Assembly: GCA_019636845.1 (NCBI GenBank)
Contig: JAHBWV010000001.1
Location: forward strand, 2,914,001 to 2,978,000
Direction: 5' to 3'
DNA: 64,000 bases
From: Phycisphaeraceae bacterium
Lineage (GTDB): Bacteria; Planctomycetota; Phycisphaerae; Phycisphaerales; UBA1924
In this document: piece after piece, positions 27,626 through 38,174 of the stretch
Layout of the letters: every line of letters begins with the position of its first letter
Numbering within the stretch: the first letter of the stretch is position 1
Position numbers and translations under genes: made by a program
The notes under the pieces: generated by a model
The model's input: only the letters and a program-made list of their open reading frames with translations
Told to the model about the DNA's origin: nothing
Database searches by the model: none

Positions 27626-27658
27626 GTGGGGGTGGGGGTGGGGGTGGGGGTGGGGGTG
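27626..27658 (+). repeat. G-rich (GGGGGT)n tract upstream of a sulfotransferase
   Basis: Five GGG or longer G-runs separated by single T bases on the + strand, beginning about 100 bases before the sulfotransferase start at 27727. Runs like this can fold into a G-quadruplex. They also explain the long spurious open frame upstream of the gene. Confidence 0.7.
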
Positions 27659-27726
27659 ATGGGGAGGTTGGCGGGGGGAAGGGTGGTACGGGGTCGGGTG
27701 CTGCACGCGGGTCGCTGTTTCGGAAG

Positions 27727-29286
27727 ATGATTCCGGTGCCTCACTACATGGCGCTGGCATCGCTGGACGTGTGGGTGCGTTTGCTGGTTTCGAGGCGACC
27801 GGGGGTGCAGCCGGCGTATCTGCCGCGGCTTGCGCTGAATCTTGCGACGGCGTATTTCGGGACTGTTGCGGCGTTGCCTGAGCGTCTGTTGTTGTGGCCG
27901 GTGTTGTTTTTCAAGTTTCGATCGAAGACGCCGCGGGTGGAGCATGGTCCTGGGACGGTTGTGGTGCTGGGGTATTTCCGATCCGGGACGACGCATCTTC
28001 AGTATCTGTTGTCGTGCGATCGGCGGTTCAAGACGCCGGCGTGGGCGCAGTCGATTTTGCCACATGGGTGGGGGTTGTCGTGGCTGGTGGCGAGGTTCGT
28101 GCTGACGCCGTTCATTACGAACAGCCGCCCGCAGGATGATGTGGCGTTGGGGCCTGCGTGGCCTGCGGAGGATGACTTTGGCGTGTCGAACATGTCGTTG
28201 TGTTCGGCGATGCCGGGTCGATTCATGCTTCCGAAGCAGCACGGGCATTACTCAAGGTTCCATGCGTTGGAGGGGTTGACGGAGCGTGAGCTGGTTCGTT
28301 GGAGGCGTGCGCAGGCGTCGCTGCTCTGGAAGATCACGCGGCTTGCGCCGGGGCGGGTGCTTCTGCTCAAGAGCCCGAGCCACACGGCGCGGGTGTCGGA
28401 GCTTCGGCGCATGCTGGGGGAGAACGTGAGGTTCATCCACATCACGCGGGAGCCGGCGGACGTGGTGCGGTCGAACGTGTCGATGTACGAGCGGCTGTCG
28501 ATCTATCACCTGCAGGATGGGCCGCCGATGGAGGAGTCTCGCGAGGCGATCGTGCGGGAGTATCTGCGGACGGAGGAGAAGTTTCTGGAGGAGTCGGCGG
28601 ATTTGGCGGCCGATCGGTTGTGCCGCATCCGGTACCAGGATCTGATCGCGGACCCTGAGGGGACGGTGCGGAAGATCTACGAACAGTTCGGTATGACGCT
28701 GGACGAGGGTGCGTTGGAGTCGATGCGTTCGTACTTGTACCGTGTGCGGGCGTATCGGACGGCGTCGCAGAAGGCGACGAAGGGGGAGGTGCGTGAGGAG
28801 CCGGACCCGCGGCTGGATGCGCTGGCGGAGCGGTTCGGACACCGGGCGCCGACGGTGGCGCGGGTGTTGCCACAGGACCCGAAGGACCTGGGCACATCGG
28901 ACCGTCGGAGGCGGCTGGCGTGGTATGTCGCGCCGATCACGACGGCGACGATCGCGGGGTTGTGGATGCTCTCGGCGTGGCTGGTGGGGAAGAAGTTTGA
29001 CAACGCGATCTGGCCCGTCGGCGCGGTGATCGGGTGGGTGACGATCAAGACGGCGGGGATCGGTTCGCGTGGGCTCGGGATCCTGTGCGCGGTGCTGACG
29101 CTGTTGATCATGTTCGGGGTGGCTGGCCCGAACGCGATTCTGGCGTTTGGGTGGCGGGGACGGGATTTCTGGCGGAACGTGGCGCAGTCATTCGATGACC
29201 CGACGACCTGGATCTACATGACGTTGGGGATGCTGACGGCGTATCGGTTTGCTTCGCGGGTGCAGGTGCGGCCGCCGGGGCTGTGA
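27727..29286 (+). CDS. sulfotransferase family protein with C-terminal membrane helices
   Basis: A 519-residue protein. Its PAPS 5'-phosphosulfate loop is LGYFRSGTTHLQ (R85-S86-G87-T88-T89), and the 3'-phosphate block is FIHITREPADVVRSNVSMYE. It therefore resembles eukaryote-type sulfotransferases that move sulfate from PAPS to sugars, lipids or peptides. A hydrophobic N-terminus (about residues 40-64) and two or three C-terminal helices (about 410-515) place it at the membrane. ATG 27727 was chosen; the open frame continues upstream through the G-rich tract but without a plausible coding pattern. A second, smaller sulfotransferase lies at 40936. Confidence 0.8.
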   Translation: MIPVPHYMALASLDVWVRLLVSRRPGVQPAYLPRLALNLATAYFGTVAALPERLLLWPVLFFKFRSKTPRVEHGPGTVVVLGYFRSGTTHLQYLLSCDRRFKTPAWAQSILPHGWGLSWLVARFVLTPFITNSRPQDDVALGPAWPAEDDFGVSNMSLCSAMPGRFMLPKQHGHYSRFHALEGLTERELVRWRRAQASLLWKITRLAPGRVLLLKSPSHTARVSELRRMLGENVRFIHITREPADVVRSNVSMYERLSIYHLQDGPPMEESREAIVREYLRTEEKFLEESADLAADRLCRIRYQDLIADPEGTVRKIYEQFGMTLDEGALESMRSYLYRVRAYRTASQKATKGEVREEPDPRLDALAERFGHRAPTVARVLPQDPKDLGTSDRRRRLAWYVAPITTATIAGLWMLSAWLVGKKFDNAIWPVGAVIGWVTIKTAGIGSRGLGILCAVLTLLIMFGVAGPNAILAFGWRGRDFWRNVAQSFDDPTTWIYMTLGMLTAYRFASRVQVRPPGL

Positions 29287-29291
29287 TGCGT

Positions 29292-29308
29292 GCTGCCACT
29301 TTGGCAGC
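29292..29308 (+). terminator. hairpin after the sulfotransferase gene
   Basis: GCTGCCA-CTT-TGGCAGC, a perfect 7-base stem with a 3-base loop, beginning 6 bases after the stop codon. There is no clear T-run, so it may be a processing or Rho-assisted end. Confidence 0.45.
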
Positions 29309-29388
29309 CCAGAGCGTTCGTGGGGCGTGGTGTGCGCCCTTGGGGGGTGTCGGGAGGGCTTCGGGGGTGTCGGCGAGCGATCGTTGAC

Positions 29389-29404
29389 TGGCACAGCGGT
29401 TGCA
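29389..29404 (+). promoter_or_regulatory. sigma-54-type promoter of dnaK
   Basis: TGGCACAGCGGTTGCA matches the sigma-54 consensus TGGCAC-N5-TTGCA exactly. It ends 83 bases before the dnaK start at 29487. The same 16 bases, and two more A residues after them, occur upstream of hsp20 at 46106-46121. No CIRCE inverted repeat and no sigma-32-like box were seen here. Confidence 0.75.
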
Positions 29405-29459
29405 AATGGTGTGGCGTAGGGAAGTGGGTTTCCAAACGAACGCAGAACGTCAGGGCTGA

Positions 29460-31379
<1,920 letters not shown>

Positions 31380-31431
31380 GTCGGACGCGAGAAGCACCGG
31401 CGGACAAAGGCACAATCTGTGATACGACCCC

Positions 31432-31466
31432 CACGCCCTCGGCAGTTTGCCGGGGGCGTGTTTGCT
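31432..31466 (+). terminator. intrinsic terminator of dnaK
   Basis: A 12-base stem (CACGCCCTCGGC with GCCGGGGGCGTG, one wobble pair) around the loop AGTTT, followed by TTTGCTATT. It lies about 50 bases after the dnaK stop and also faces the convergent gene ending at 31486. Confidence 0.8.
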
Positions 31467-31485
31467 ATTGGGTCAGAGGAGCGTT

Positions 31486-32577
31486 CTAGTGCTTGTCGCG
31501 CGCGTGGGAGAGCCAACCCTTCATCTCGGCTGAAACGACTGTGTTGCCGTTGCGCTCGTCGAAGCGTTGGGACAGATCGAGCGCCGATTCGGTGTATCGC
31601 TGCGCGAGAGCGAGGGGATTGTCCACACTCAGTCCGAGGCGTGAGGAGGTGCTCGGAGCGGCGACGTGGTCGACACCCGTGAAAGCGAGGCGAGTCAAGA
31701 GAACCGCCGATGCCGCGTGAAACTCCATGCGTGCGAAGTCCGTCGCGTGCGTCTCTGCGTCCTGCTTCCATCGTTTCCACCAGCGGGTTGCACGATCGAT
31801 GTCGCCCGTGATGGCCGCGTGGATCATGTATCTGGACAGGGATGACAACTGGCCGACCTCGTCTCGGAGCTTCGAATGTCCCTCTCGGTACAGGCGGACG
31901 GCGAGATCGATCTCCCCGCGCGAACGGAGATGGATGAGAAGTGCGGCAAACGTGGAGGCGGGGACGCCCATGCAACTGAGACGCCCGGCGATGATCGCTC
32001 TGGCTTCGAAGAGGGCGCGCTCGACTTCACCGAGGCGCAGCAGTGCCTCGACCTTGCGATCTTGCTCGCAGGCGCGGCAGTCATCGCCCATGCCGCGTGT
32101 CTGACGCTGGAGTTCCTCGAGCCCGGAGCGGATACGGTCGAGGCGACCCATCGTCGTGTCCACGCCGAGGCGCTGCTGGACGAATCCGCGCCGGCTCATA
32201 CCGGTGCGGAGGAACCTGGACTCAAGGTCGCTGAGCAACCCGTCGATCGCGGCCGTCGGCAGAGATGCGAAGAGGGGCGCGGAGCTGACGATCCACTTCA
32301 TGTACCAGAGGATTGAGAATGCCGGGAACCTCTGCGGCTCACGGTCGTGCATGGCAAGGCACCAAGCCAGAGCGGGGAAGAGACGCGGGACCGGCGTGGC
32401 ATACTCGCTCGTAGAGAACAGCGAGAGCCGTGCCTGCCATCCCGAGTCAGGGTCACCAACTGAATCGGCGACGTCCGCTGCTTGCTCGAGCAGCGCAACG
32501 CGCTCGCGTCCGGCGGGCGCTCGCTGGGCTGCCTTCAAAAGTGAGTCCAATCGCGGATCTATGGGTCGCTGCCTCAT
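31486..32577 (-). CDS. helical-repeat partner protein of the Hsp90-like ATPase
   Basis: A 363-residue, almost entirely helical protein with no recognised catalytic motif. Segments such as RKVEALLRLGEVERALFEARAI and GEIDLAVRLYREGHSKLRDE resemble degenerate TPR units, which in eukaryotes and some bacteria dock to Hsp90. Its ATG overlaps the stop of the upstream Hsp90-like gene (ATGA), so the pair is translated together. The DNA here shows much less G-over-C bias than neighbouring genes, which suggests later acquisition. The function is unknown; a client adaptor is an inference. Confidence 0.7.
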   Translation of the reverse strand: MRQRPIDPRLDSLLKAAQRAPAGRERVALLEQAADVADSVGDPDSGWQARLSLFSTSEYATPVPRLFPALAWCLAMHDREPQRFPAFSILWYMKWIVSSAPLFASLPTAAIDGLLSDLESRFLRTGMSRRGFVQQRLGVDTTMGRLDRIRSGLEELQRQTRGMGDDCRACEQDRKVEALLRLGEVERALFEARAIIAGRLSCMGVPASTFAALLIHLRSRGEIDLAVRLYREGHSKLRDEVGQLSSLSRYMIHAAITGDIDRATRWWKRWKQDAETHATDFARMEFHAASAVLLTRLAFTGVDHVAAPSTSSRLGLSVDNPLALAQRYTESALDLSQRFDERNGNTVVSAEMKGWLSHARDKH

Positions 32578-34382
32578 GCGGGCTCCGCACCGGCGATCGC
32601 TCGCCCGATCAGTGAGAGCAGCCCGTCGGCAAGCGCGCTCGACTCGACCGTGGAGAGAGGGTGTGAGCCGCTGATCAGCGACTGCACGTAGAGAAGACGC
32701 ACGACTTCACGCACGATCTCTTCGTGAGATGTGGCAACCAGACGACGGACGACCGGGTGCCGGGCGTTCAAGCAGAGCACCGGGCGTGTGTCGGGGACAG
32801 TCTGGCCCACCGCATCAAGCGCCTGAACCCAGAACGGCGACGACAGGTTCTTCGCACGCTCAATGGATCGCTTGAAGGCCTCATCGCTCGCGAGCCCGTA
32901 GAGGGCGGGGATCTCTGGAGGAGCAAACTCACGCACGATGGCGTCGCAGCCGAACTCCGCGATTGCACGCGTCGCCCGCTCGGTCAACGCCTGGTACGAA
33001 TACGCTTCTTTAGGATCGGCCAGAGAGCCGATGAGATCTATCGAGTCGAATGTCTGCAACGCGAGTTGGCCGAAGGTCGAGGCGGCCTTCTTGAGCAGTT
33101 CTTCGTGGTGGGTGTAGCCGCCGTTGAACACGCACAACCCCTCACCCGCTGCAACATCACGGATTCGTTGGAACTGATCAGTGGTCGGCGAGACCCTGAC
33201 GACTTCGTTCTCCCGCCGGAACTGTCCGAGCCGGATCGTGCCGAACGTGGTTTCGAAAGAGAGGAAGTCGGCGATGAGCCCGAAGAACTCATCGTCCTCA
33301 CGCGCGAGCGCGCGGAGCGCTGTGTCGTGCACGGCGAGCACGGCCTCGAGTTGGTCGGGATTCTCCCGAACCATGCGGACCAGCGCGGCTCGGAGTTGTG
33401 CCCCGACTTCCTCGGACGCTTGCGCGAGAGCCTCGTCGTGGTACAGCGACTCGCGCGACGCGGTTGGACTGAGTGAGTCTGCGTTCACGACACACTTGAC
33501 GAAGAATGCCCATCGAGGCACGAGTCCGTGCGCCTCTTCCGAGAGGAACATCCTGCGGAGATAGATCCGATGGCCGCTTGCATCGCTCGGGTGCCCGCTC
33601 TCGGGCTTTATGAAGGCGTGTCCGGAAACGCCGCCGGACTGTGTGTGAATAGGGATGATGCCCAGAGGTCGAAATCCGAGCACGTCCTGGCAGAGGGCGG
33701 CGGCGTGATCCTCCTGGGTAGAGTGGGTGTCGGCGGACGCGTTCCAGGGTGTCCACTCTCGATTGACGATGCGTTGCTCCCCTCCAAGAACGACTTGGAC
33801 CGTTACGGGCAGCATCTCGCAGTAACGCTTGGCCAGTTCGTCGATTCGCTCGTTGTCGAAGTAATACCCCCCCTGGTCGTTGGCCTTGACGTAGATCCGC
33901 GTTCCAGCAGCGATGCGGCTCGCATCAAGCTCCCTCACCTCATAGCGACCATCCGCGTGGCCACGCCATTCAACGGCGGGGCTGCCGGGTCGGACGGATC
34001 GTGAGATCGCGACAATCTCATCGCTCACCATGAAGCACGACAACAGGCCGATTCCAAACCGCCCGATGAAGTCGCCGCGCCCGACCTCTTCCAGCTGATC
34101 TCGCTTCGTGGACGCGCCGATCGTTGACATGAACGCGTGCATCTCATCCGGCGTGAGGCCGATGCCGTCATCCTCAATGATGAGCGTCGCTGGACCGTCT
34201 TCTGGACGGTGGAGTTCCATTCGGACACATCCGACGTGATTCGGCTCGATCGCGCGTCGGGCGGTGATGGCGTCAACACCGTTCTGCACGAGCTCGCGTA
34301 TGAACACCTCTGGAGACTCGTAGAGGTGATGCGCGAGGAGATCGATAATGCCGCGGAGATCAACCTGAAAGCGCTGGGACAT
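32574..34382 (-). CDS. Hsp90-family (HtpG-like) ATPase
   Basis: A 602-residue GHKL-ATPase chaperone related to HtpG but divergent. The N-terminal ATP site has E30 and N34 in VFIRELVQNGVDAIT, then IEDDGIGLTPDE, STIGASTKRD and GRFGIGLLSCF. The middle domain keeps the arginine-bearing IYLRRMFLS and ASRESLYHD blocks. It matches the group annotated simply as 'HSP90 family protein' in other bacteria, which often has a repeat-protein neighbour. The ATG at 34382 has GGAGG at spacing 9. It is coupled to the helical partner downstream. Confidence 0.88.
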   Translation of the reverse strand: MSQRFQVDLRGIIDLLAHHLYESPEVFIRELVQNGVDAITARRAIEPNHVGCVRMELHRPEDGPATLIIEDDGIGLTPDEMHAFMSTIGASTKRDQLEEVGRGDFIGRFGIGLLSCFMVSDEIVAISRSVRPGSPAVEWRGHADGRYEVRELDASRIAAGTRIYVKANDQGGYYFDNERIDELAKRYCEMLPVTVQVVLGGEQRIVNREWTPWNASADTHSTQEDHAAALCQDVLGFRPLGIIPIHTQSGGVSGHAFIKPESGHPSDASGHRIYLRRMFLSEEAHGLVPRWAFFVKCVVNADSLSPTASRESLYHDEALAQASEEVGAQLRAALVRMVRENPDQLEAVLAVHDTALRALAREDDEFFGLIADFLSFETTFGTIRLGQFRRENEVVRVSPTTDQFQRIRDVAAGEGLCVFNGGYTHHEELLKKAASTFGQLALQTFDSIDLIGSLADPKEAYSYQALTERATRAIAEFGCDAIVREFAPPEIPALYGLASDEAFKRSIERAKNLSSPFWVQALDAVGQTVPDTRPVLCLNARHPVVRRLVATSHEEIVREVVRLLYVQSLISGSHPLSTVESSALADGLLSLIGRAIAGAEPA

Positions 34383-34507
34383 CACAACAAACCTCCGCGT
34401 TCGCAACGGGCTCGCTGTGCATTATATTCGGGATCGCCGAGGCTGCTTGCCGCGCCTCTGCGATCGTGTCGCTTGATGTGATGACTGATTTCACGGGCGG
34501 GACGGGG

Positions 34508-35899
34508 CTACGTCCGCCGCAGCACGACGATGGTCATGTCGTCGCCCTGCGGCGAGCCGGTGCCGAAATGGGAGACCTCGGCGTCGATGGCGGCGATGAT
34601 CTCCTTCGCGCTGCGGCTGGCGCACGCCGCGACGGTTTCGGTCAGGCGTTTGAGGCCGAAGATCTTGCCGTCGGTGGATGCTCGTTCCATGAACCCATCG
34701 GTGAGCATGACGAGCACGTCGCCGCGCTCCATGCGGAGGTTCTCGGTGGGTGAGTAGCGTTCCTCGGCCATGACGCCGAGGGGGAGGCCGCTTCCGCCGA
34801 AACGTGTGACCTGGCCGGTGGCGTCCTTGTAGAGGAAGGTGGGGCCGTGGCCTGCGGAGAGCAGGTCGATGCTTCCATCGGGGCCGACGATGGCGACGGC
34901 CATGGTGATGAAGCGTCCGGTGTGGAGGTCTTGCGTGACGAGGTTGTTGATGCGTTCGAGGAACTGCTCTGCGGTGGCGACCATCGGCACGGTTGCTCTG
35001 GCGTAGGCGCGGCAGACAGCCATCACCATGGCGGGCCCCACTCCGTGTCCGGTGACATCGGCGACGGCGACGACGCAGCGTCCGTCGGAGAGCATCTGCC
35101 AGTCGTAGTAATCGCCGCCGGCGTGGGCGGCGGGGCGGGCCATGCCGGCGAACTCGAAGCCGGGGAGGGGCGGGGGCTCGACTGGGAGCAGACTCATCTG
35201 GATGTCGCGTGCGATGTTGAGCTCATGCTCGATCGATGCGAGCGAGCGTGTCGCCCGCTCGGCGATCTGCGCTTCGCGGATCGCCTCTTGGACGTAGCCG
35301 CGGACGAAGTGGGTGAGCACTCCTGCCGCGAGTCCGGTCATGACGAGGAGGATGCCGTAGCCGAAGTAGAGGGGGAGGAGTGACGCGGGCATTTCGCCCT
35401 GTGTGTAGGTGCGGATCACGAGGAACCAATGGGACGCGGCGGCGACCAGCCCGATCAGTGCAGGGAAGAGGACGCGGAGTCGGAGGACGCTGAGGAGGAT
35501 GATGACGGGGAAGACGAAGAGGATGGGTCCGGCCAGCGCGGCCATCTCGCCTCGGGGGGATCTGAGGTGGGCGATGAGCAGCAGTCCGAATGGCACCGCG
35601 ACGTCCATCACGCTGCCGGCGAGGGTTCGCCATTCGGGGAGATGGAGGCCCTTGCGGATGCGTGAGCGGACCTCGGCGAGGACGACGATCAGGGACAGAA
35701 TGGCGAGCCCGAGGAGCCACACGGTGGGATAGAAGATGCCATCGTTGGATGCGACGACCTCGCCCATTGCTCGGCGGACGATCCAGGTGGTCAGAACGAT
35801 GACGAGGCAGAGCGCGATCATGGTGATCCGCCACGCCTCGGCGCGGACGAGCGTTGACTGGAATGATGCGGCGGACGTGATCGAACCGGATGGGCTCAT
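34508..35899 (-). CDS. membrane-anchored SpoIIE/RsbU-type protein phosphatase
   Basis: A 463-residue PP2C-like serine phosphatase. About six membrane helices (residues 24-205) are followed by a short coiled-coil linker (about 207-235) and the phosphatase domain with metal-binding AGGDYYDW, VADVTGHGVGPA, LSAGHGPTFLY and the final GDDMTIVVL. Such enzymes dephosphorylate anti-sigma-factor antagonists in partner-switching stress pathways. No antagonist or anti-sigma kinase gene is adjacent, so the target lies elsewhere. Confidence 0.9.
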   Translation of the reverse strand: MSPSGSITSAASFQSTLVRAEAWRITMIALCLVIVLTTWIVRRAMGEVVASNDGIFYPTVWLLGLAILSLIVVLAEVRSRIRKGLHLPEWRTLAGSVMDVAVPFGLLLIAHLRSPRGEMAALAGPILFVFPVIILLSVLRLRVLFPALIGLVAAASHWFLVIRTYTQGEMPASLLPLYFGYGILLVMTGLAAGVLTHFVRGYVQEAIREAQIAERATRSLASIEHELNIARDIQMSLLPVEPPPLPGFEFAGMARPAAHAGGDYYDWQMLSDGRCVVAVADVTGHGVGPAMVMAVCRAYARATVPMVATAEQFLERINNLVTQDLHTGRFITMAVAIVGPDGSIDLLSAGHGPTFLYKDATGQVTRFGGSGLPLGVMAEERYSPTENLRMERGDVLVMLTDGFMERASTDGKIFGLKRLTETVAACASRSAKEIIAAIDAEVSHFGTGSPQGDDMTIVVLRRT

Positions 35900-36025
35900 T
35901 GCCGCTCCCTTTCACGTGCTGTGCTCGGCACGCCATTTCGGAGAAGAGGGTACCACGTCGCGTGGGGGCGGTAGTTGTGTTGACCCGGGCGGGCTTGCAC
36001 GGGTGTGTCGCGCAGCGGGCGTGTG

Positions 36026-37117
36026 TCAGCGGTGGGAGACTTCCGGAGCGGGCGGCTCATTGGCCTGGGCCACCATCGCCACAGTCGGATCGACGGGGAG
36101 ATCGTCGAACTCGTCGATGGGATCGACGGGCACATGGACGAGGGTGCCGGTTGCAAGAGAGGCGCGCGAGGCACGGGACATCATGCGGTGCTGTGTGTAG
36201 AGCATGATGCCTGCGCCGGTGATGGCGACGATGCCGGAGGCCCATTGGATGGGCGTGAGTTTCTCACCGAAGACGAAGAGGGAGGCGATGGAGACGGTGA
36301 TGGGCTGGAGCTGGACGACGCCGGTCGAGACGGCAAGGCCGAGGCGACCGATCGAGTAGAAGTAGAGCGTGTGGCCGAGCCCGATGCCGATGAGCGAGGA
36401 GAGGGCGAGGAGGGTGATGGACTTGGTGTCAAGGTCGAGGACGACGCCGCCGGATCGTGCGCCGAAGGGGATCATGAGTGCGACCATGCCGACGGCGGTG
36501 TAGATGGAGATGGCGGCGAAGGCGGTGATTGGGTTGACGCCGTGGAGGCACTTTCGGACGGAGAGGGCGTATGCGCCGTAGAGGAGTCCCGCGCCGATGG
36601 CGAGGGCGACGCCGGTTGCGGTGCCACCACCGAGGCCGTTTGGATTGGCGATGAGGGTGATGCAGGTTCCGACGACGACGAGTCCGATGCCGGTGAGGTA
36701 GCCGCGGGACTTGATGACTCTGCGCTCGGCGGGGAACATGAGGAGCGCGCCGATGGTGACGAAGACGATCTGGAGTCGGAGGGAGAAGGTCATGAGCCCG
36801 GGGTCGATGTAGTAGGGTGCGAGGCCGAAGCAGACCTGTGCGGCGGTGTTGAAGGCGGCGGGGACGAGGGCCATTTTCCAGATGCCGCGTGGGAGGCGTT
36901 TGCGTGCAAGCCCGAAGAGGATTGCGGGGAGCCAGATGAGTGCTGAGAAGCCGTAGCGCCATCCGTTGGCGGTCCAGCCGTCGATGAGGGGGCTGCCGCC
37001 GTCGGAGGTGGCGAAGTGGCGGAGCATGAGGGGCACGGCGGTCCAGGATGCCAGTGTGAGGACGATGGTGGCCAGACCGTCGGCTTTCATTCCCGTCGCG
37101 CCCGAACCTGACGACAT
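36026..37117 (-). CDS. EamA/DMT-superfamily transporter
   Basis: A 363-residue inner-membrane protein with ten hydrophobic helices in two EamA repeats. The second repeat ends in the typical LTPIQWASGIVAITGAGIML segment. Family members export amino acids, nucleosides or other small metabolites, and the substrate cannot be read here. The start is uncertain: ATG 37117 was taken, ATG 37090 (MKADG) sits directly before the first helix, and a TTG at 37219 is also open. Confidence 0.8.
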   Translation of the reverse strand: MSSGSGATGMKADGLATIVLTLASWTAVPLMLRHFATSDGGSPLIDGWTANGWRYGFSALIWLPAILFGLARKRLPRGIWKMALVPAAFNTAAQVCFGLAPYYIDPGLMTFSLRLQIVFVTIGALLMFPAERRVIKSRGYLTGIGLVVVGTCITLIANPNGLGGGTATGVALAIGAGLLYGAYALSVRKCLHGVNPITAFAAISIYTAVGMVALMIPFGARSGGVVLDLDTKSITLLALSSLIGIGLGHTLYFYSIGRLGLAVSTGVVQLQPITVSIASLFVFGEKLTPIQWASGIVAITGAGIMLYTQHRMMSRASRASLATGTLVHVPVDPIDEFDDLPVDPTVAMVAQANEPPAPEVSHR

Positions 37118-37331
37118 CGCTCCTGCTCGCTCTCTCGCTTTGACTGCGGTGGTTTTCTGCTTGTCACGCGCCGGAGCGTCTGCGACTGCGGTTGCTCGGG
37201 GGGTGCGTTGAAGCGGCAACTGTAGTTCGACGCCGGGGGCGAGCGTGGGGTCACTCGAATCGGATCATGTGCGGCGGAATTGTGGGTGATTGCCTCCCAA
37301 GAACTGGCCTCTCGCGTCTGCTGCGGCTCTG

Positions 37332-37389
37332 GAGAGCCGTGCCACCAAACGTGGCGACCACCCGGGGGTGAACGCCCGGTGCTCTGGTG
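37332..37389. repeat. palindrome-rich REP-like element
   Basis: The stretch GAGAGCCGTGCCACCA ... TGCTCTGGTGG contains nested inverted repeats: GCCAC-CAAAC-GTGGC, CACCC-GGGGGTG, and outer AGAGC/GCTCT ends. It lies between divergently oriented genes and is not coding. It looks like a dispersed structured repeat rather than an operator. Confidence 0.5.
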
Positions 37390-37415
37390 GGTCGGTTCCG
37401 GTTAGACTGGTCACT

Positions 37416-38174
37416 ATGCCCGTTGCACATGCTTGCATCTCTTGCGGGGCTTCGTTGAGCAGGACGCGTGCGCTTCGGGATCCCCACTATGGGCTTCCGC
37501 TTGTGGTGTGTCCGGGGTGTGGGACGGCGTGCGTGCGTCGGCGCCACCCTTTGCAGGCGGGGTGGCGGCGGTGGCGGGGTGTGCAGAGGGCGATCCGGCA
37601 GGTGGTGTTTCTGACGATCGGGACGGCGGCGATGCTTGCCGGGTCGATCGGCGGGGCGGCGCTGACGCTGGATTACTTTCGTGCGATCGGAACGAGTTGG
37701 ACGCGTCTTCACCGCGATGTGTTGACGGGTCGGGTGTCGCAGTGGCGCGCGCCTGAATGGATGCAGGGGTCGGGGGAGCCGTTCAGCCCGATCATGCTGG
37801 TGATGTTCTCGGTGCTGGGCGGGGTGGTGCTGTCGGCCGGGCTGACGCATTGGAAGAGGTGGATGCTGATTCCGGCGTGGCTGGGGTTGTGGAATGTGGT
37901 CGTGTTCTTGCCGCTGATGACGCACAAGGCCGTTGTGCTGTTCGAGCGTGTGTGTGCGTGGGTGTTGAGCGCGGGCCCGGTGTATGTGCCGCGGGGGAGC
38001 GGGGGGGACTTCACGGGGACGTATGACCTTGCGGCGGCGTCGATGTACTCGATCGCGCCGTTCGCGTTCGGGATGCTCGGTGGGTCGCTGGCGAGGCGGC
38101 TCTCGGCGATGAACGCGCGGCGGAGATGGATCAAGCGGAGGCGCTGGCTGAGGCGCAGACGGGAGTCCAGATGA
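37416..38174 (+). CDS. zinc-ribbon membrane protein (first of two paralogues)
   Basis: A 252-residue protein. An N-terminal zinc ribbon (CISCGASLSRTRALRDPHY ... VVCPGCGTA) is followed by about four membrane helices and a very basic Arg-rich C-terminus. The layout is typical of Planctomycetota membrane proteins of unknown role. The ATG at 37416 (MPVAHAC) starts just before the ribbon. Its stop overlaps the start of the next gene, which has the same architecture, so the two arose by duplication and are co-translated. Confidence 0.75.
   Translation: MPVAHACISCGASLSRTRALRDPHYGLPLVVCPGCGTACVRRRHPLQAGWRRWRGVQRAIRQVVFLTIGTAAMLAGSIGGAALTLDYFRAIGTSWTRLHRDVLTGRVSQWRAPEWMQGSGEPFSPIMLVMFSVLGGVVLSAGLTHWKRWMLIPAWLGLWNVVVFLPLMTHKAVVLFERVCAWVLSAGPVYVPRGSGGDFTGTYDLAAASMYSIAPFAFGMLGGSLARRLSAMNARRRWIKRRRWLRRRRESR

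Noticed and set aside
27442-27726. N-terminal extension of the sulfotransferase
   Set aside because: It would encode Thr-rich and polyglycine peptides from the G-rich tract. Sulfotransferase-like sequence begins after 27727.
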